64,000 bases of DNA. It comes from Marinobacterium rhizophilum. GTDB taxonomy: Bacteria; Pseudomonadota; Gammaproteobacteria; Pseudomonadales; Balneatricaceae. The notes beneath the pieces were generated by a model. That model did not search any database and was not told the origin of the DNA. It was given only the letters and a program-made list of their open reading frames with translations. The translations under genes were made by a program, and so were the position numbers. This document shows positions 42,200 through 55,201 of this stretch, piece by piece. Each line of letters begins with the position of its first letter. Positions within the stretch are counted from its first letter, which is position 1. The stretch spans positions 4,216,001 through 4,280,000 of the forward strand of contig NZ_CP073347.1 of the NCBI RefSeq assembly GCF_024397915.1. Reading direction: 5' to 3'.

Positions 42200-42673
42200 A
42201 TGGGTAATCAGTCTATTCAGATCGGCATTCCGGAAACCGAACGCAAGGCCATTGCCGACGGCCTCAGTCGGCTGCTGGCCGATTCGTACACACTCTATCT
42301 GCAGACACACAATTTCCACTGGAACGTGACCGGGCCGCAGTTTCGCGAACTGCACCTGATGTTTGAAGAACAGTATAACGAGCTGGCCCTGGCGGTAGAC
42401 GATGTGGCCGAACGCATTCGTACCCTGGGTGCGGTGGCACCGGGCACCTACAAGGCGTATGCGAGCCTGAGTTCCATCCGGGAAGTCGATGGCGTTCCGC
42501 CCGCCGCTGAAATGGTGCAGTTACTGACGCTGGGGCACGAGCAGGTGGTGCGTACCTGTCGCGAGGTACTGAAGGTGGCGCAGGATGCAGACGATGAGTC
42601 CACGGCATCGCTGGTGTCCGATCGCATGCGGATTCACGAAAAAACCGCCTGGATGCTGCGCAGCATGGCCTGA
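42200..42673 (+). CDS. dps: Dps family DNA-binding/ferritin-like protein
   Basis: A 157-aa ferritin-like protein. The Dps signature HNFHWNVTGPQFRELHLMFEEQY and the following DDVAERIRTLG provide the inter-subunit ferroxidase ligands (His, His, Asp, Glu). Dps dodecamers oxidise and store iron and protect DNA in stress. The length is normal, and AAGGAG lies before the ATG. It converges on the DUF502 gene with only 6 bp between stops. Confidence 0.92.
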   Translation: MGNQSIQIGIPETERKAIADGLSRLLADSYTLYLQTHNFHWNVTGPQFRELHLMFEEQYNELALAVDDVAERIRTLGAVAPGTYKAYASLSSIREVDGVPPAAEMVQLLTLGHEQVVRTCREVLKVAQDADDESTASLVSDRMRIHEKTAWMLRSMA

Positions 42674-42679
42674 TCGGCC

Positions 42680-43279
42680 TCAGGACCTGGAGTTGGAGAC
42701 GCCGCCACTGAGCAGAAATGCGGTTACAGTGGCGGCGGGCACATCGAGGCGCTGGATCCTGTCTTTGGGAACGACAATCAGGTTACCGGCAAAATTATAG
42801 GATTGCGGCAGGTACACGGCGACGTCGTTTTCCAGCCCGAAGTCCGCCATCGACGCCTGGGTAACAAAGCCCATCAGGCGCACGCTGTCATCCGGAGTCA
42901 CGCTGACCAGCACCGGCGTGTCGAAGCGTTTTTTATCCCCCAGAAAAGCCCCGAACAGATCCTTCAGCGAGCTATACAGCATCTTGACCAGCGGGATGCG
43001 ATCCAGCAGTGCATCAATGCGCCCCAGCAGAAATTTGCCAAGGTAATTGGACGCGACCAGTCCTGTCAGAATGATGACGGCGAAGGTCACCCCTATGCCG
43101 GTGAGTGTCACCAGCCAGCCGGACTCAACGCCTGGAAAAAGCCGGCCGGTGAGGGCGCCGACGGCATAAAACAGGGTTTCGTTCAGGGCCGTGAATATCA
43201 GAAAGACGAGGTAAATGGTCAGTACGGCTGGCAGTAACAGCAACAGCCCCTGGAAAAACAGGCGCATCAGGTAAGTCAT
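42680..43279 (-). CDS. DUF502 family membrane protein
   Basis: A 199-aa protein with two hydrophobic segments near the N-terminus (about 5-30 and 53-78) and the family motifs FLLGRIDALLDRIPLVKMLYSSLKD and KRFDTPVLVSVTPDDSVRLMGFVT. DUF502 proteins are inner-membrane proteins of unknown role. ATG 43279 was chosen at the start of the hydrophobic helix; the longer frame adds 13 residues. Confidence 0.85.
   Translation of the reverse strand: MTYLMRLFFQGLLLLLPAVLTIYLVFLIFTALNETLFYAVGALTGRLFPGVESGWLVTLTGIGVTFAVIILTGLVASNYLGKFLLGRIDALLDRIPLVKMLYSSLKDLFGAFLGDKKRFDTPVLVSVTPDDSVRLMGFVTQASMADFGLENDVAVYLPQSYNFAGNLIVVPKDRIQRLDVPAATVTAFLLSGGVSNSRS
42701..42736. terminator. Inverted repeat at the dps/DUF502 convergence
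   Basis: GCCGCCACTG (42701-42710) and CAGTGGCGGC (42727-42736) are a perfect 10-bp inverted repeat with a 16-nt loop. It lies 27 nt beyond the dps stop and inside the last codons of DUF502. It could end dps transcription while encoding protein on the other strand. No T run follows. Confidence 0.4.
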
Positions 43280-43380
43280 TTGGCATTCCGTGATTTCGGT
43301 CCGTTCGGGTCGCCTCACTATATACGCTGATGGCTGAACCGGTCATGTATGGCGGTGTTCGGGTGTTCTGCAGGCCAGCG

Positions 43381-44529
43381 TCAGGGAAGGTGCGCCCGGC
43401 CGAGGTAGCTGCCGGACTGCATCTCGATCAGCCTGCTCAGTGTACGGCGGAATTCAAACTCGAGTTTGCCATTCTCATACAGTGCGTCCAGCGGTGCCTG
43501 AACCGACAGGTACAGCTTCACATTGCGGTCATACAGCTCGTCAACCAGGCTGATAAAGCGCCTGGCCGGGTCATCCATCGCAGACCAGCGCACCTGCCGA
43601 TCACCGGTGCTGCTGGGCGTAAAGCTACCGTCTTCGGTGCCCCTGGCCTTGATGCCTTCGCGTACAGGGCCATGAAACACGGGGACATCGCTGAGCAGAA
43701 CGGTATGAAAGCGCCGTGCCAGCTCAATGTAATCCCGAGACGAGCGTGGCCCCAGGCACAGGGCGTTGAAATTCAGCCATATAACCCCGTCGCGCTGGGC
43801 GCGCACCGGGATGGTGCGGTTGCACAGCTGGATGACGCCCTGGCCGGACGGATCGATCTGTTCCAACGGGATTTTGCATGCCTGGGAAAAGTGCAGGCGC
43901 AGTTGTTTATCCGCCGGCGCCATCATCACTACGTTGGCCAGGGCGGGCGCGTGGCGGCGATGGTCCTGGCCACCATCGAGCGCATGTACCCGGGTGTGCT
44001 GCTCCAGCAGGCGAATGGCCGGAACAAAACGCTGGCGCTGCAGACCGTCCCGGTAAAGATCCGCCGGCGGCAGATTGGATGTCGCCACAAGTACGACACC
44101 CTGGCGTAGCAGTTCATCCAGCAGTCGTGCGAGCAGCATGGCATCGCCGATATCCGATACCTGAAATTCATCGAAGCACAGTACCGAATGTTCACGAGCC
44201 AGTTGGCGGGCAATCCGCCTTAGCGGGTCGGGATTGCCGGATTCCCGTGCCAGTGCCTCGTGAATGCGGTCCATAAAGCGGTGAAAGTGCAGGCGCAGTG
44301 CAAAGCCTGTCGGCAAGGCCGCGTGGAACAGGTCCATCAACAGTGTTTTGCCGCGCCCAACCGGCCCCCATAGATAGAGCCCCCGGGGGGTGGGCGCACG
44401 TCGCAGCCGCCGGGGCTGCATCAAGGATGCAAACAATTGATCGATCTTTTCCAGGGCGCCTAGCTGCGCCGCATCGGCAACAAAATTGGCATCACTGAAA
44501 TGGGCGTGATAACGCTGGCTTGGGGTCAT
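43381..44529 (-). CDS. zapE: Cell division protein ZapE (AFG1-like ATPase)
   Basis: A 382-aa P-loop ATPase. Walker A is GPVGRGKT (55-62), Walker B is LCFDEFQVSDIGDAM, and ATSNLPPADLYRDGLQRQRF is the AFG1/ZapE sensor region. ZapE binds FtsZ and modulates the Z-ring. The length is normal. It is transcribed alone, between DUF502 and pfkA. Confidence 0.92.
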   Translation of the reverse strand: MTPSQRYHAHFSDANFVADAAQLGALEKIDQLFASLMQPRRLRRAPTPRGLYLWGPVGRGKTLLMDLFHAALPTGFALRLHFHRFMDRIHEALARESGNPDPLRRIARQLAREHSVLCFDEFQVSDIGDAMLLARLLDELLRQGVVLVATSNLPPADLYRDGLQRQRFVPAIRLLEQHTRVHALDGGQDHRRHAPALANVVMMAPADKQLRLHFSQACKIPLEQIDPSGQGVIQLCNRTIPVRAQRDGVIWLNFNALCLGPRSSRDYIELARRFHTVLLSDVPVFHGPVREGIKARGTEDGSFTPSSTGDRQVRWSAMDDPARRFISLVDELYDRNVKLYLSVQAPLDALYENGKLEFEFRRTLSRLIEMQSGSYLGRAHLP

Positions 44530-44575
44530 GCTGTTCTCGGTGTTCGGTGCCGGGTAATGTTAACCCTAACAGCAG

Positions 44576-45577
44576 CTATTTGTGCAGCAGCATGACTAAT
44601 TCACTCAGGCGCGGGTCATGTTTTCGCCGAGCGGTAATATCTCCCAGTGGGGCAGGGATCAGTTCGCGTCCGAGGGTTGCCACCATCACATCGGTATAGC
44701 CCGCCTGCAGGTAGTTAATTGCCGTGGCGCCCATGCAGGATGCCAGCACCCTGTCATGCCCCGTCGGACTCCCGCCGCGCTGAATGTGACCCAGGATGCA
44801 GATGCGCGGCTCTTCGCCATGCTGGCGCAGATATCCGGCCAGGCGCTCGGTCAGGCCAGGCTCGGTACCTTCCGCCACCACGATAATACCGCTCGATCCA
44901 CGGCCGGCCTTGCGGTTGCTTGCCAGGGTATGGCTGATGCTGTCGAGCGCCCTGGGGTATTCCGGAATCAGGATCATCTCGGCACCACAGGCAATTCCTA
45001 CCTGGGTGGCGATAAAGCCGGATTTGCGCCCCATGACTTCAACCAGAAACAGTCTTTCATGGGACAGGGCCGTATCGCGGATGCGGTCAATCGCGTCTAT
45101 GGCGGTATTCACCGCGGTATCAAAACCAATGCTGTCGTCGCTGCCATAAATATCGTTGTCGATGGTGCAGGGCAGCCCTATGACCGTCATGCCGCTTTCC
45201 CGGGCCAGCAGGTGTGCGCCGGTCAGGGTACCATCACCACCGATGCAAATGAGTGCCTGGATACCTTTCTTTCGCAATGCTTCAGCCGCCTGATGCCGAC
45301 CCTCGACCGTCTTGAAAGCTTCGCAGCGGTTACTTTTCAACAGGGTGCCACCCCGCTGAATGATGTTGCTCACCGATGCCGATGACATCCGCCGCATGTC
45401 GCCGCCGATGAGCCCGGCGAAGCCACGTTGTATGCCGTAAACTTTAATCTTCTGATTAAGCGCGGCGCGCACCAGGGCTCGGATCGCGGCATTCATGCCG
45501 GGTGCGTCACCCCCGCTGGTCAGGATGCCAATGGTGTCAAAGGAGGTACCGCTGGATCGGTCTGGCAGTTTGTACAT
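44576..45577 (-). CDS. pfkA: 6-phosphofructokinase
   Basis: A 333-aa phosphofructokinase: ILTSGGDAPGMNAAIRA at the nucleotide site, GGDGTLTGA (Gly as in ATP-dependent forms, not the Asp of PPi-dependent ones), CTIDNDIYGSD, GFDTAVNTA, EVMGRKSGF and ILGHIQRGG. It phosphorylates fructose 6-phosphate in glycolysis. ATG 45577 with GGAG upstream was preferred to an in-frame GTG four codons earlier. Divergent from aceK. Confidence 0.9.
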   Translation of the reverse strand: MYKLPDRSSGTSFDTIGILTSGGDAPGMNAAIRALVRAALNQKIKVYGIQRGFAGLIGGDMRRMSSASVSNIIQRGGTLLKSNRCEAFKTVEGRHQAAEALRKKGIQALICIGGDGTLTGAHLLARESGMTVIGLPCTIDNDIYGSDDSIGFDTAVNTAIDAIDRIRDTALSHERLFLVEVMGRKSGFIATQVGIACGAEMILIPEYPRALDSISHTLASNRKAGRGSSGIIVVAEGTEPGLTERLAGYLRQHGEEPRICILGHIQRGGSPTGHDRVLASCMGATAINYLQAGYTDVMVATLGRELIPAPLGDITARRKHDPRLSELVMLLHK

Positions 45578-45701
45578 GGGTGGCTCCACAGGGGTCTGCT
45601 TTGACTATAGAAGACGTCATTCCCTTCAGTGTGGTTGAGTCCCGTGGCGCTTGGGTCGATAGTAGGGCAAGGTACAAAGAGGGAATAAGGATGGAACACA
45701 A

Positions 45702-47462
45702 ATGACGGGTCAGTTTGCTGAGCATATCGCCGCTGCGGTACTGGAACAATTTGCCGATTACCGCTCCCGTTTCCAGACCATTTCCGCGGCGGCACAGCTG
45801 CGTTTCGAAAAGGCGGACTGGCATGCCATTCAGAAGGCAGGGGCAGCCCGTATTGATTTGTACGAAGACAACTCCGAGGAAGGCGCCAGGGCGATTGTCG
45901 AGCAGCTGGGAGAGGTGGTGTACGATGCCCGCCTCTGGCACGACGCCAAGCGTTGCTACGCGCTGAAAATTCAGCAACGCAGTGACCCGGAACTGGCGGA
46001 GACCTTTTACAACTCGATTTACCTCAAGGTTTTCAAGCATCACGAGCTGGATGATGCTCACATGTTCATTCGCTCGGCGTACGAGGGCCAGCCGATTCGC
46101 TCAGGCGCCGATTTTTGCCGCCTGTACACGACGCAGCAGGGGCTGGTTGCGCTGCTCGGCAAGCTGCTGGATGATTACGCCTTCAATATTCCGTGGGAAA
46201 ACCGGCGCCGGGATATCCGCAGTCTTGCGCGTTACGTCCGCGAACAGATCCCCTCGATCGACATATCCCGCGAGGATGTGAGTGTCGAGGTGATGCGCAG
46301 CGTCTTCTTTCGCAACAAGGGCGCCTATATAGTAGGGCGCATCAATTATACCAGTGGCGCCATGCCGTTTATCCTCCCCGTGCTGCATAACGGCGAAGGT
46401 GCCGTCTATGTCGATACCCTGATACTCGACGAGAATGATGTCTCGATCATCTTCAGCTTCACCCGCTCCTACTTCATGGTGAATGTGGATGTACCGTCCG
46501 AGTTCATCGGCTTCTTGCATAGCCTGATACCGATGAAGTCCAAAGCCGAGCTGTATTCGTCCATTGGTTTCTACAAGCAGGGCAAGGCGGAGTTCTACCG
46601 CAGCTTTCTGGATCACCTGGAGGCGTCGAACGATCAGTTCACCATTGCGCCAGGCATCAAGGGTATGGTGATGACGGTATTTACGTTGCCGTCCTTTCCG
46701 GTGGTATTCAAATTGATCAAGGACCGCTTTTCATCGTCGAAGAACGTAACGCGCGCCACGGTGAAAGAGAAATACCGGCTGGTAAAGCGTCACGACCGGG
46801 TAGGGCGCATGGCCGACACCCAGGAGTTCACCAACTTTCTCTTTCCGCGCAACCGCTTTGCTCAAGAACTTATCGATGAGCTGCAAAAAGTCGCGGGTTC
46901 CTCGGTCGAGGTTGATGGTGATCTTGTCACCATTCGCCATCTATGGGCGGAGCGTCGCATGACGCCCCTCAATATCTATATCGACAGCGCGCTGGCGAGC
47001 GACAATGAGCCGGACCTGTTCCATGCCATCAACGAGTTCGGCAAGGCGATCAAGCAGCTGGCCGCGGCGAACATCTTTGCAGGCGATATGCTGTTCAAGA
47101 ACTTCGGCGTAACGCGCCACGGCCGGGTCGTCTTCTACGATTATGATGAAATCATGTACCTGACAGACTGTAACTTCCGGCGTATACCCGAAGCCATGTA
47201 TCCGGAGCAGGAAATGTCGGGTGAGCCCTGGTACTCCGTTGGGCCGAATGATGTCTTCCCTGAGGAGTTCAGCATCCTGACTGCCTGCAATGCCAGGGTG
47301 CGGCGTATTTTTAACGAGCTGCATGGTGACCTGCTCGAGGCTGCCTTCTGGCAGGGTATGCAGGACCAGGTACGAAACGGCGACATCGTCGATGTTTTCC
47401 CCTACCGCAAGATCAAGCGCTTTGCCCGCAGTACGATCTTGCCCGGCAGTGACTACAGCTAG
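45702..47462 (+). CDS. aceK: Isocitrate dehydrogenase kinase/phosphatase
   Basis: A 586-aa AceK, the bifunctional enzyme that phosphorylates and reactivates isocitrate dehydrogenase at the branch to the glyoxylate shunt. The N-terminal regulatory part (YNSIYLKVFKHHELDD) and the kinase core (IKGMVMTVFTLPSFPVVFKLIKD, FKNFGVTRHGRVVFYDYDEIMYLTDCNFR) are clear. Full length for the family. AGG-rich site before ATG 45702. No aceA or aceB is in the window. Confidence 0.95.
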   Translation: MTGQFAEHIAAAVLEQFADYRSRFQTISAAAQLRFEKADWHAIQKAGAARIDLYEDNSEEGARAIVEQLGEVVYDARLWHDAKRCYALKIQQRSDPELAETFYNSIYLKVFKHHELDDAHMFIRSAYEGQPIRSGADFCRLYTTQQGLVALLGKLLDDYAFNIPWENRRRDIRSLARYVREQIPSIDISREDVSVEVMRSVFFRNKGAYIVGRINYTSGAMPFILPVLHNGEGAVYVDTLILDENDVSIIFSFTRSYFMVNVDVPSEFIGFLHSLIPMKSKAELYSSIGFYKQGKAEFYRSFLDHLEASNDQFTIAPGIKGMVMTVFTLPSFPVVFKLIKDRFSSSKNVTRATVKEKYRLVKRHDRVGRMADTQEFTNFLFPRNRFAQELIDELQKVAGSSVEVDGDLVTIRHLWAERRMTPLNIYIDSALASDNEPDLFHAINEFGKAIKQLAAANIFAGDMLFKNFGVTRHGRVVFYDYDEIMYLTDCNFRRIPEAMYPEQEMSGEPWYSVGPNDVFPEEFSILTACNARVRRIFNELHGDLLEAAFWQGMQDQVRNGDIVDVFPYRKIKRFARSTILPGSDYS

Positions 47463-47508
47463 TTTTCAGGTCGTATGACCGCCAGATTAAATAAATGTGA
47501 CGGGGCGG

Positions 47509-47536
47509 TTGACACCAGATCTCCCGTGAGTAAAAT
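47509..47536 (+). promoter_or_regulatory. rRNA operon promoter P1
   Basis: TTGACA (47509-47514), a 16-nt spacer and TAAAAT (47531-47536). It is 387 nt before 16S, as expected for the upstream promoter of an rrn operon. Confidence 0.7.
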
Positions 47537-47693
47537 AGCCCCACTTTCGAGGCACAGCCAAGCAACAGCGGCTTTGAATCGAAACGCAAGTCGGGAGTAA
47601 GTGGTTGATTTTCATAGAAAGTTAGCCGGTGTTATCGATTTGTGAGTCACTCGTTTTTCTCCTCGGCTGCGGTCGAAAATGTTAAAAAAAGAG

Positions 47694-47722
47694 TTGACTT
47701 AAAACACCGAGTCGCATAGAAT
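47694..47722 (+). promoter_or_regulatory. rRNA operon promoter P2
   Basis: TTGACT (47694-47699), a 17-nt spacer and TAGAAT (47717-47722), followed by a GC-rich discriminator (ATGCGCCTC). The spacing and discriminator are typical of stringently controlled rrn promoters. Confidence 0.75.
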
Positions 47723-47773
47723 ATGCGCCTCACTTGAGACACGGGGTCAGCGGTAACGGTCCTTGAGTCCAAG

Positions 47774-47785
47774 CGCTCTTTAACA
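47774..47785 (+). promoter_or_regulatory. boxA antitermination site (16S leader)
   Basis: CGCTCTTTAACA closely matches the rrn boxA consensus (TGCTCTTTAACA), bound by NusB/NusE for antitermination. It lies between P2 and 16S. The rest of the 460-bp spacer after aceK holds no gene. Confidence 0.8.
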
Positions 47786-47922
47786 GATTGATCAGGTAAT
47801 TCGTGTGGGCGCTTGTCAGGATAAGGCATAAAAGCTTTATCAAGGTAAGCAACCTTCATGTGAATTCATTTAAGTTGTTTTAGCTTGAGTCAGATTTATC
47901 GATACTTCGGTATCTTGATTTT

Positions 47923-49464
<1,542 letters not shown>

Positions 49465-49558
49465 AACGACATGGCTTGTTCTGGCATAGCGTCCACACGA
49501 ATTACCTGATCAAACGTTAAAGAGAGCGAACTATTCGCGGGGATAACCTGTGGATAAA

Positions 49559-49624
49559 GAGCTTGTAGCTCGGCTGGTTAGAGCGCGCCCCCGGCTTTTG
49601 AATAAAGAGCGGGTGAGGTCGATC
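49559..49624 (+). pseudogene. tRNA-Ile-like fragment with altered anticodon arm
   Basis: GAGCTTGTAGCTCGGCTGGTTAGAGCGC matches the 5' half of the nearby tRNA-Ile, but the anticodon loop is replaced by a longer AT-rich insert (CTTTTGAATAAAGAG). After GGGTGAGGTCGAT the T-arm and acceptor are missing. A non-functional partial copy. Confidence 0.75.
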
Positions 49625-49653
49625 TTTCAGTCAGGTTAGAAGCTTGATGATGT

Positions 49654-49730
<77 letters not shown>

Positions 49731-49746
49731 ATTATTCGTCAGAGTG

Positions 49747-49838
49747 ATTGATAGTAGCTCAGCTGGTTAGAGCGCACCCCACTCTTTATAGTAAAGAAAG
49801 GGGGTGAGGTCAGTGGTTCAAGTCCACGCTGACATCAC
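49747..49838 (+). pseudogene. tRNA-Ile-like pseudo-tRNA with expanded anticodon arm
   Basis: The D-arm (GTAGCTCAGCTGGTTAGAGCGC) and T-arm (GTGGTTCAAGTCCAC) are as in tRNA-Ile. The anticodon arm is CACCCC, a ~20-nt insert that folds as CTTTA-TAG-TAAAG, then GGGGTG. The acceptor stem is degraded and CCA is lost (TCACA). The insert resembles that of the first pseudo-copy. Probably not a working tRNA. Confidence 0.7.
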
Positions 49839-49897
49839 AGCCAATCAAGCGCGGTTGATACTGTTACCTGGTTACTTTCTGTGCCGGGAAAAGTTCC

Positions 49898-49973
49898 GGG
49901 GCTATAGCTCAGCTGGGAGAGCGCCTGCTTTGCACGCAGGAGGTCTGCGGTTCGATCCCGCATAGCTCCACCA
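49898..49973 (+). tRNA. tRNA-Ala (TGC)
   Basis: A 76-nt intact tRNA beginning GGGGCTATAGCTCAGC, with anticodon TGC in CTGCTTTGCACGCAG and encoded CCA. Standard second spacer tRNA of the rrn operon. Confidence 0.97.
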
Positions 49974-50098
49974 TTACGTGATGGTGTGGAATTACCTGAT
50001 CAACGAAAGCTGTAAGCCATACGTTTAAAGCCCTGAGGGTTTTAAATTTATCGCTTAAAGCTGTCGGCTTAAAGCTCAATGCTTCAAGCTCGCTTTAT

Positions 50099-50110
50099 CG
50101 CTCTTTAACA
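50099..50110 (+). promoter_or_regulatory. boxA antitermination site (23S leader)
   Basis: CGCTCTTTAACAA, about 110 nt before 23S, repeats the boxA seen before 16S. The rest of the tRNA-Ala to 23S spacer holds no other feature I can name. Confidence 0.7.
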
Positions 50111-50216
50111 ATATGGATTCGAATTAATTCGAGATATGTCTTGTACTGTAGTACAAGCGCCAATGGCGAAAAATCTTATCGAACTCTCGTCCTTACCAGA
50201 CGCCTTCGGGTTATAT

Positions 50217-53108
<2,892 letters not shown>

Positions 53109-53304
53109 ATAACGCCCAAGGCGTTTGGTTGCCGGCTGACGAAAGCAGCTGGCGAAAAGCACGAGAGACAAGATTTTAAGCATTGGCAAGAGCTTGTGCT
53201 TCAGACAGACATCGCGCGCTTTCAAAAAAGCGCGCACCCTCGAATTAAGGCACGTAGTGAACAGAGAACTCTGATCATTACCAGAATCCATATTGTACAA
53301 GTTT

Positions 53305-53424
53305 TGCTTGGCGACAATAGAGCTGTGGAACCACCTGATCCCATCCCGAACTCAGTAGTGAAACGCGGTATCGCCGATGGTAGTGTGGGGTTTCCCCATG
53401 TGAGAGTAGGTCATCGCCAAGCAT
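53305..53424 (+). rRNA. rrf: 5S ribosomal RNA
   Basis: A 120-nt gene from TGCTTGGCGAC to GTCATCGCCAAGCAT; the ends pair as the usual terminal helix, and CGCGGTATCGCCGATGGTAGTGTGGGG is the conserved core. It follows 23S after 196 nt. Confidence 0.96.
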
Positions 53425-53434
53425 TTAATAACGG

Positions 53435-53465
53435 AAACCCCGGTCTCGCAGAGGCCGGGGTTTTT
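53435..53465 (+). terminator. rRNA operon terminator
   Basis: AAACCCCGG and CCGGGGTTT form a 9-bp stem around an 11-nt loop, followed by further T residues. It lies 10 nt after 5S. Confidence 0.85.
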
Positions 53466-53474
53466 CCGTTGTGG

Positions 53475-53925
53475 ATCGACGCTGGCGATGACCCTCACAT
53501 GGGGCAGGTAAACAGCGCCGCTGGCGGCCGCCTTGCCATGTGATAGTAGGGTCAAAACGGGACTTGTCGAAGCGCAGCTTTGACCCGTTTTGACGACCGC
53601 GGCCTATGGGCCCGCGGGACGGCTCAAGCGCAGCGCCGAGGCGCCAAGATTTAATAACGGAAACCCCGGTCTCGCAGAGGCCGGGGTTTCCGTTGTGGGC
53701 CGGTTAAAAAGGCCGGGCAATAACGCAGGATCAAAATTGTGCATCAGGTTCCTGATCCCATCCGCTCTTTATCCGCAGCACGCGCCCAGTAGCGGCCGCT
53801 CCCGAGTATCCCTGCTCTCGCGGCATTCGTGCGTCCCTGCACATCAACGCGGTATCGCCGATGGTAGTGCATTGTGAGTACCCAAGGGGCATACCAAGTA
53901 GGTCATCGCCAAGCATTTATTCAAA
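53475..53925 (+). pseudogene. Decayed 5S rRNA fragments and a second terminator copy
   Basis: This non-coding stretch holds pieces of 5S. An inverted piece of its 3' part is at 53479-53504 (complement of CCCCATGTGAGGGTCATCGCC). A direct piece is at 53536-53552 (CCATGTGATAGTAGGGTC). A second copy of the 5S tail plus terminator is at 53642-53698. An interrupted 5S has CCTGATCCCATCC (53752), AACGCGGTATCGCCGATGGT (about 53847) and GTAGGTCATCGCCAAGC (about 53899), separated by foreign sequence. GTCAAAACGGG/CCCGTTTTGAC (53551-53594) is an 11-bp inverted repeat. Confidence 0.75.
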
Positions 53926-53926
53926 C

Positions 53927-53960
53927 AAAAAAGCCTCGACCTTCGGTCGGGGCTTTTTCG
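53927..53960 (+). terminator. Second Rho-independent terminator after the 5S debris
   Basis: AAGCCTCGAC-CTTCG-GTCGGGGCTT with flanking A and T runs is a strong terminator. It follows the interrupted 5S copy, so that copy was once the end of a transcribed rrn unit. Confidence 0.85.
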
Positions 53961-54136
53961 TATGTGGCATATCTGTGTTTTTACCCTTTCATTTACAGTG
54001 GTTTTTATGCCAGAAATCTCTGCCTTGGTGTCGCTTCTAGTACCGGACAGCGTCTGTACAACGTGCTATCGTAGCTGCGACTCTGCCGGCCCTGTGGATA
54101 CGGACGGATAGCCTGGCTGACGACAATGACAAGAAG

Positions 54137-55150
54137 ATGACCACGAGGTGCCCTGTGGCGAATGAGCAATTGGTTGACCCTTTCGGACGCCAGATTACCT
54201 ATGTACGGATGTCGGTGACAGATCGTTGTGATTTTCGCTGTGTCTACTGCATGGGCGAAGACATGACGTTTCTGCCGCGCCAGCAGGTGCTGACGCTCGA
54301 AGAGATCCAGAGCATAGCCCGGGCTTTTACCGAATTGGGTGTACACAAGATTCGCCTTACCGGTGGAGAGCCTTTGGTGCGGCGGGATGTCATCAGCCTG
54401 TTTGACGGTATTGGCAAGCTGAATGGCTTGCGGGAATTTTGTGTCACGACCAACGGTTCACAGTTACGTCGCTACGCAACTCAGCTGGCGGATTCCGGCG
54501 TAAATCGCCTGAACATTAGCCTCGACAGCCTGCAGCCTGATCGCTTTCTGCGGCTTACCCGCACCGGGCGTCTGGATCAGGTGCTGGATGGTATTGAAGC
54601 TGCCCGGGAAGCAGGGTTTGAGCGCATCAAGCTCAATGCCGTGGTGCTCAAGGGGCGCAACGACGATGAGGTCAAGGACCTGGTGACCTATGCTCGGGAC
54701 CGTTCCCTGGATATCAGCTTTATCGAGGAGATGCCGCTGGGGCAGATTTCCGAGCACGACCGGGCCGAGACGTTTTGTTCCAGTGACGATGTCAGGGCCC
54801 TGATTGAACCGCACTACCCGTTACTGCCGACCACCGAAAACAGTGGCGGGCCCTCGAAATACTGGCGTATGGCGGACAGTGACAGCCGTGTCGGCTTTAT
54901 TTCGCCCCACAGTCACAATTTTTGCGGTGACTGCAATCGGGTACGGGTGACGGTGGAAGGGCGCCTGCTGTTATGCCTGGGCAATGAGGATTCGCTGGAT
55001 CTGAAGGCGCTGCTGCGCCGCTACCCTGGGGATACCGAACGACTCAAGGCAGCGATTGTGGATGCTATTCAGCACAAGCCGGAGCGCCACCACTTCAGCA
55101 ACGAAGGGGATGTGCAAATCGTCCGCTTCATGAACATGACCGGCGGCTGA
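54137..55150 (+). CDS. moaA: GTP 3',8-cyclase MoaA
   Basis: A 337-aa radical SAM enzyme of molybdenum cofactor synthesis. The N-terminal cluster motif is CDFRCVYC (CxxxCxxC). The second cluster is built around NFCGDCNRVRVT and a later LLCLG. The chain ends in the catalytically important GG (MNMTGG). It turns GTP into 3',8-cyclo-dihydro-GTP. ATG 54137 is given; GTG 54155 has a better GAGGTG site and may be the true start. No other moa genes follow; the gene converges on sulP. Confidence 0.95.
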   Translation: MTTRCPVANEQLVDPFGRQITYVRMSVTDRCDFRCVYCMGEDMTFLPRQQVLTLEEIQSIARAFTELGVHKIRLTGGEPLVRRDVISLFDGIGKLNGLREFCVTTNGSQLRRYATQLADSGVNRLNISLDSLQPDRFLRLTRTGRLDQVLDGIEAAREAGFERIKLNAVVLKGRNDDEVKDLVTYARDRSLDISFIEEMPLGQISEHDRAETFCSSDDVRALIEPHYPLLPTTENSGGPSKYWRMADSDSRVGFISPHSHNFCGDCNRVRVTVEGRLLLCLGNEDSLDLKALLRRYPGDTERLKAAIVDAIQHKPERHHFSNEGDVQIVRFMNMTGG

Positions 55151-55179
55151 GGCCGCCTCAGTATCCAGCCAATACCCCC

Positions 55180-55201
55180 GACCGGCCTGGGCAGGCCGGT
55201 C
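55180..55201. terminator. Bidirectional hairpin between moaA and SulP
   Basis: ACCGGCCT-GGGC-AGGCCGGT is a perfect 8-bp stem with a 4-nt loop, extended by G/C, at the convergence of moaA and the SulP gene. T runs are absent. Confidence 0.55.

Noticed and set aside
49747..49838. A tRNA with an intron in the anticodon loop
   Set aside because: The insert is too short for a group I intron, the acceptor stem is broken and CCA is missing.
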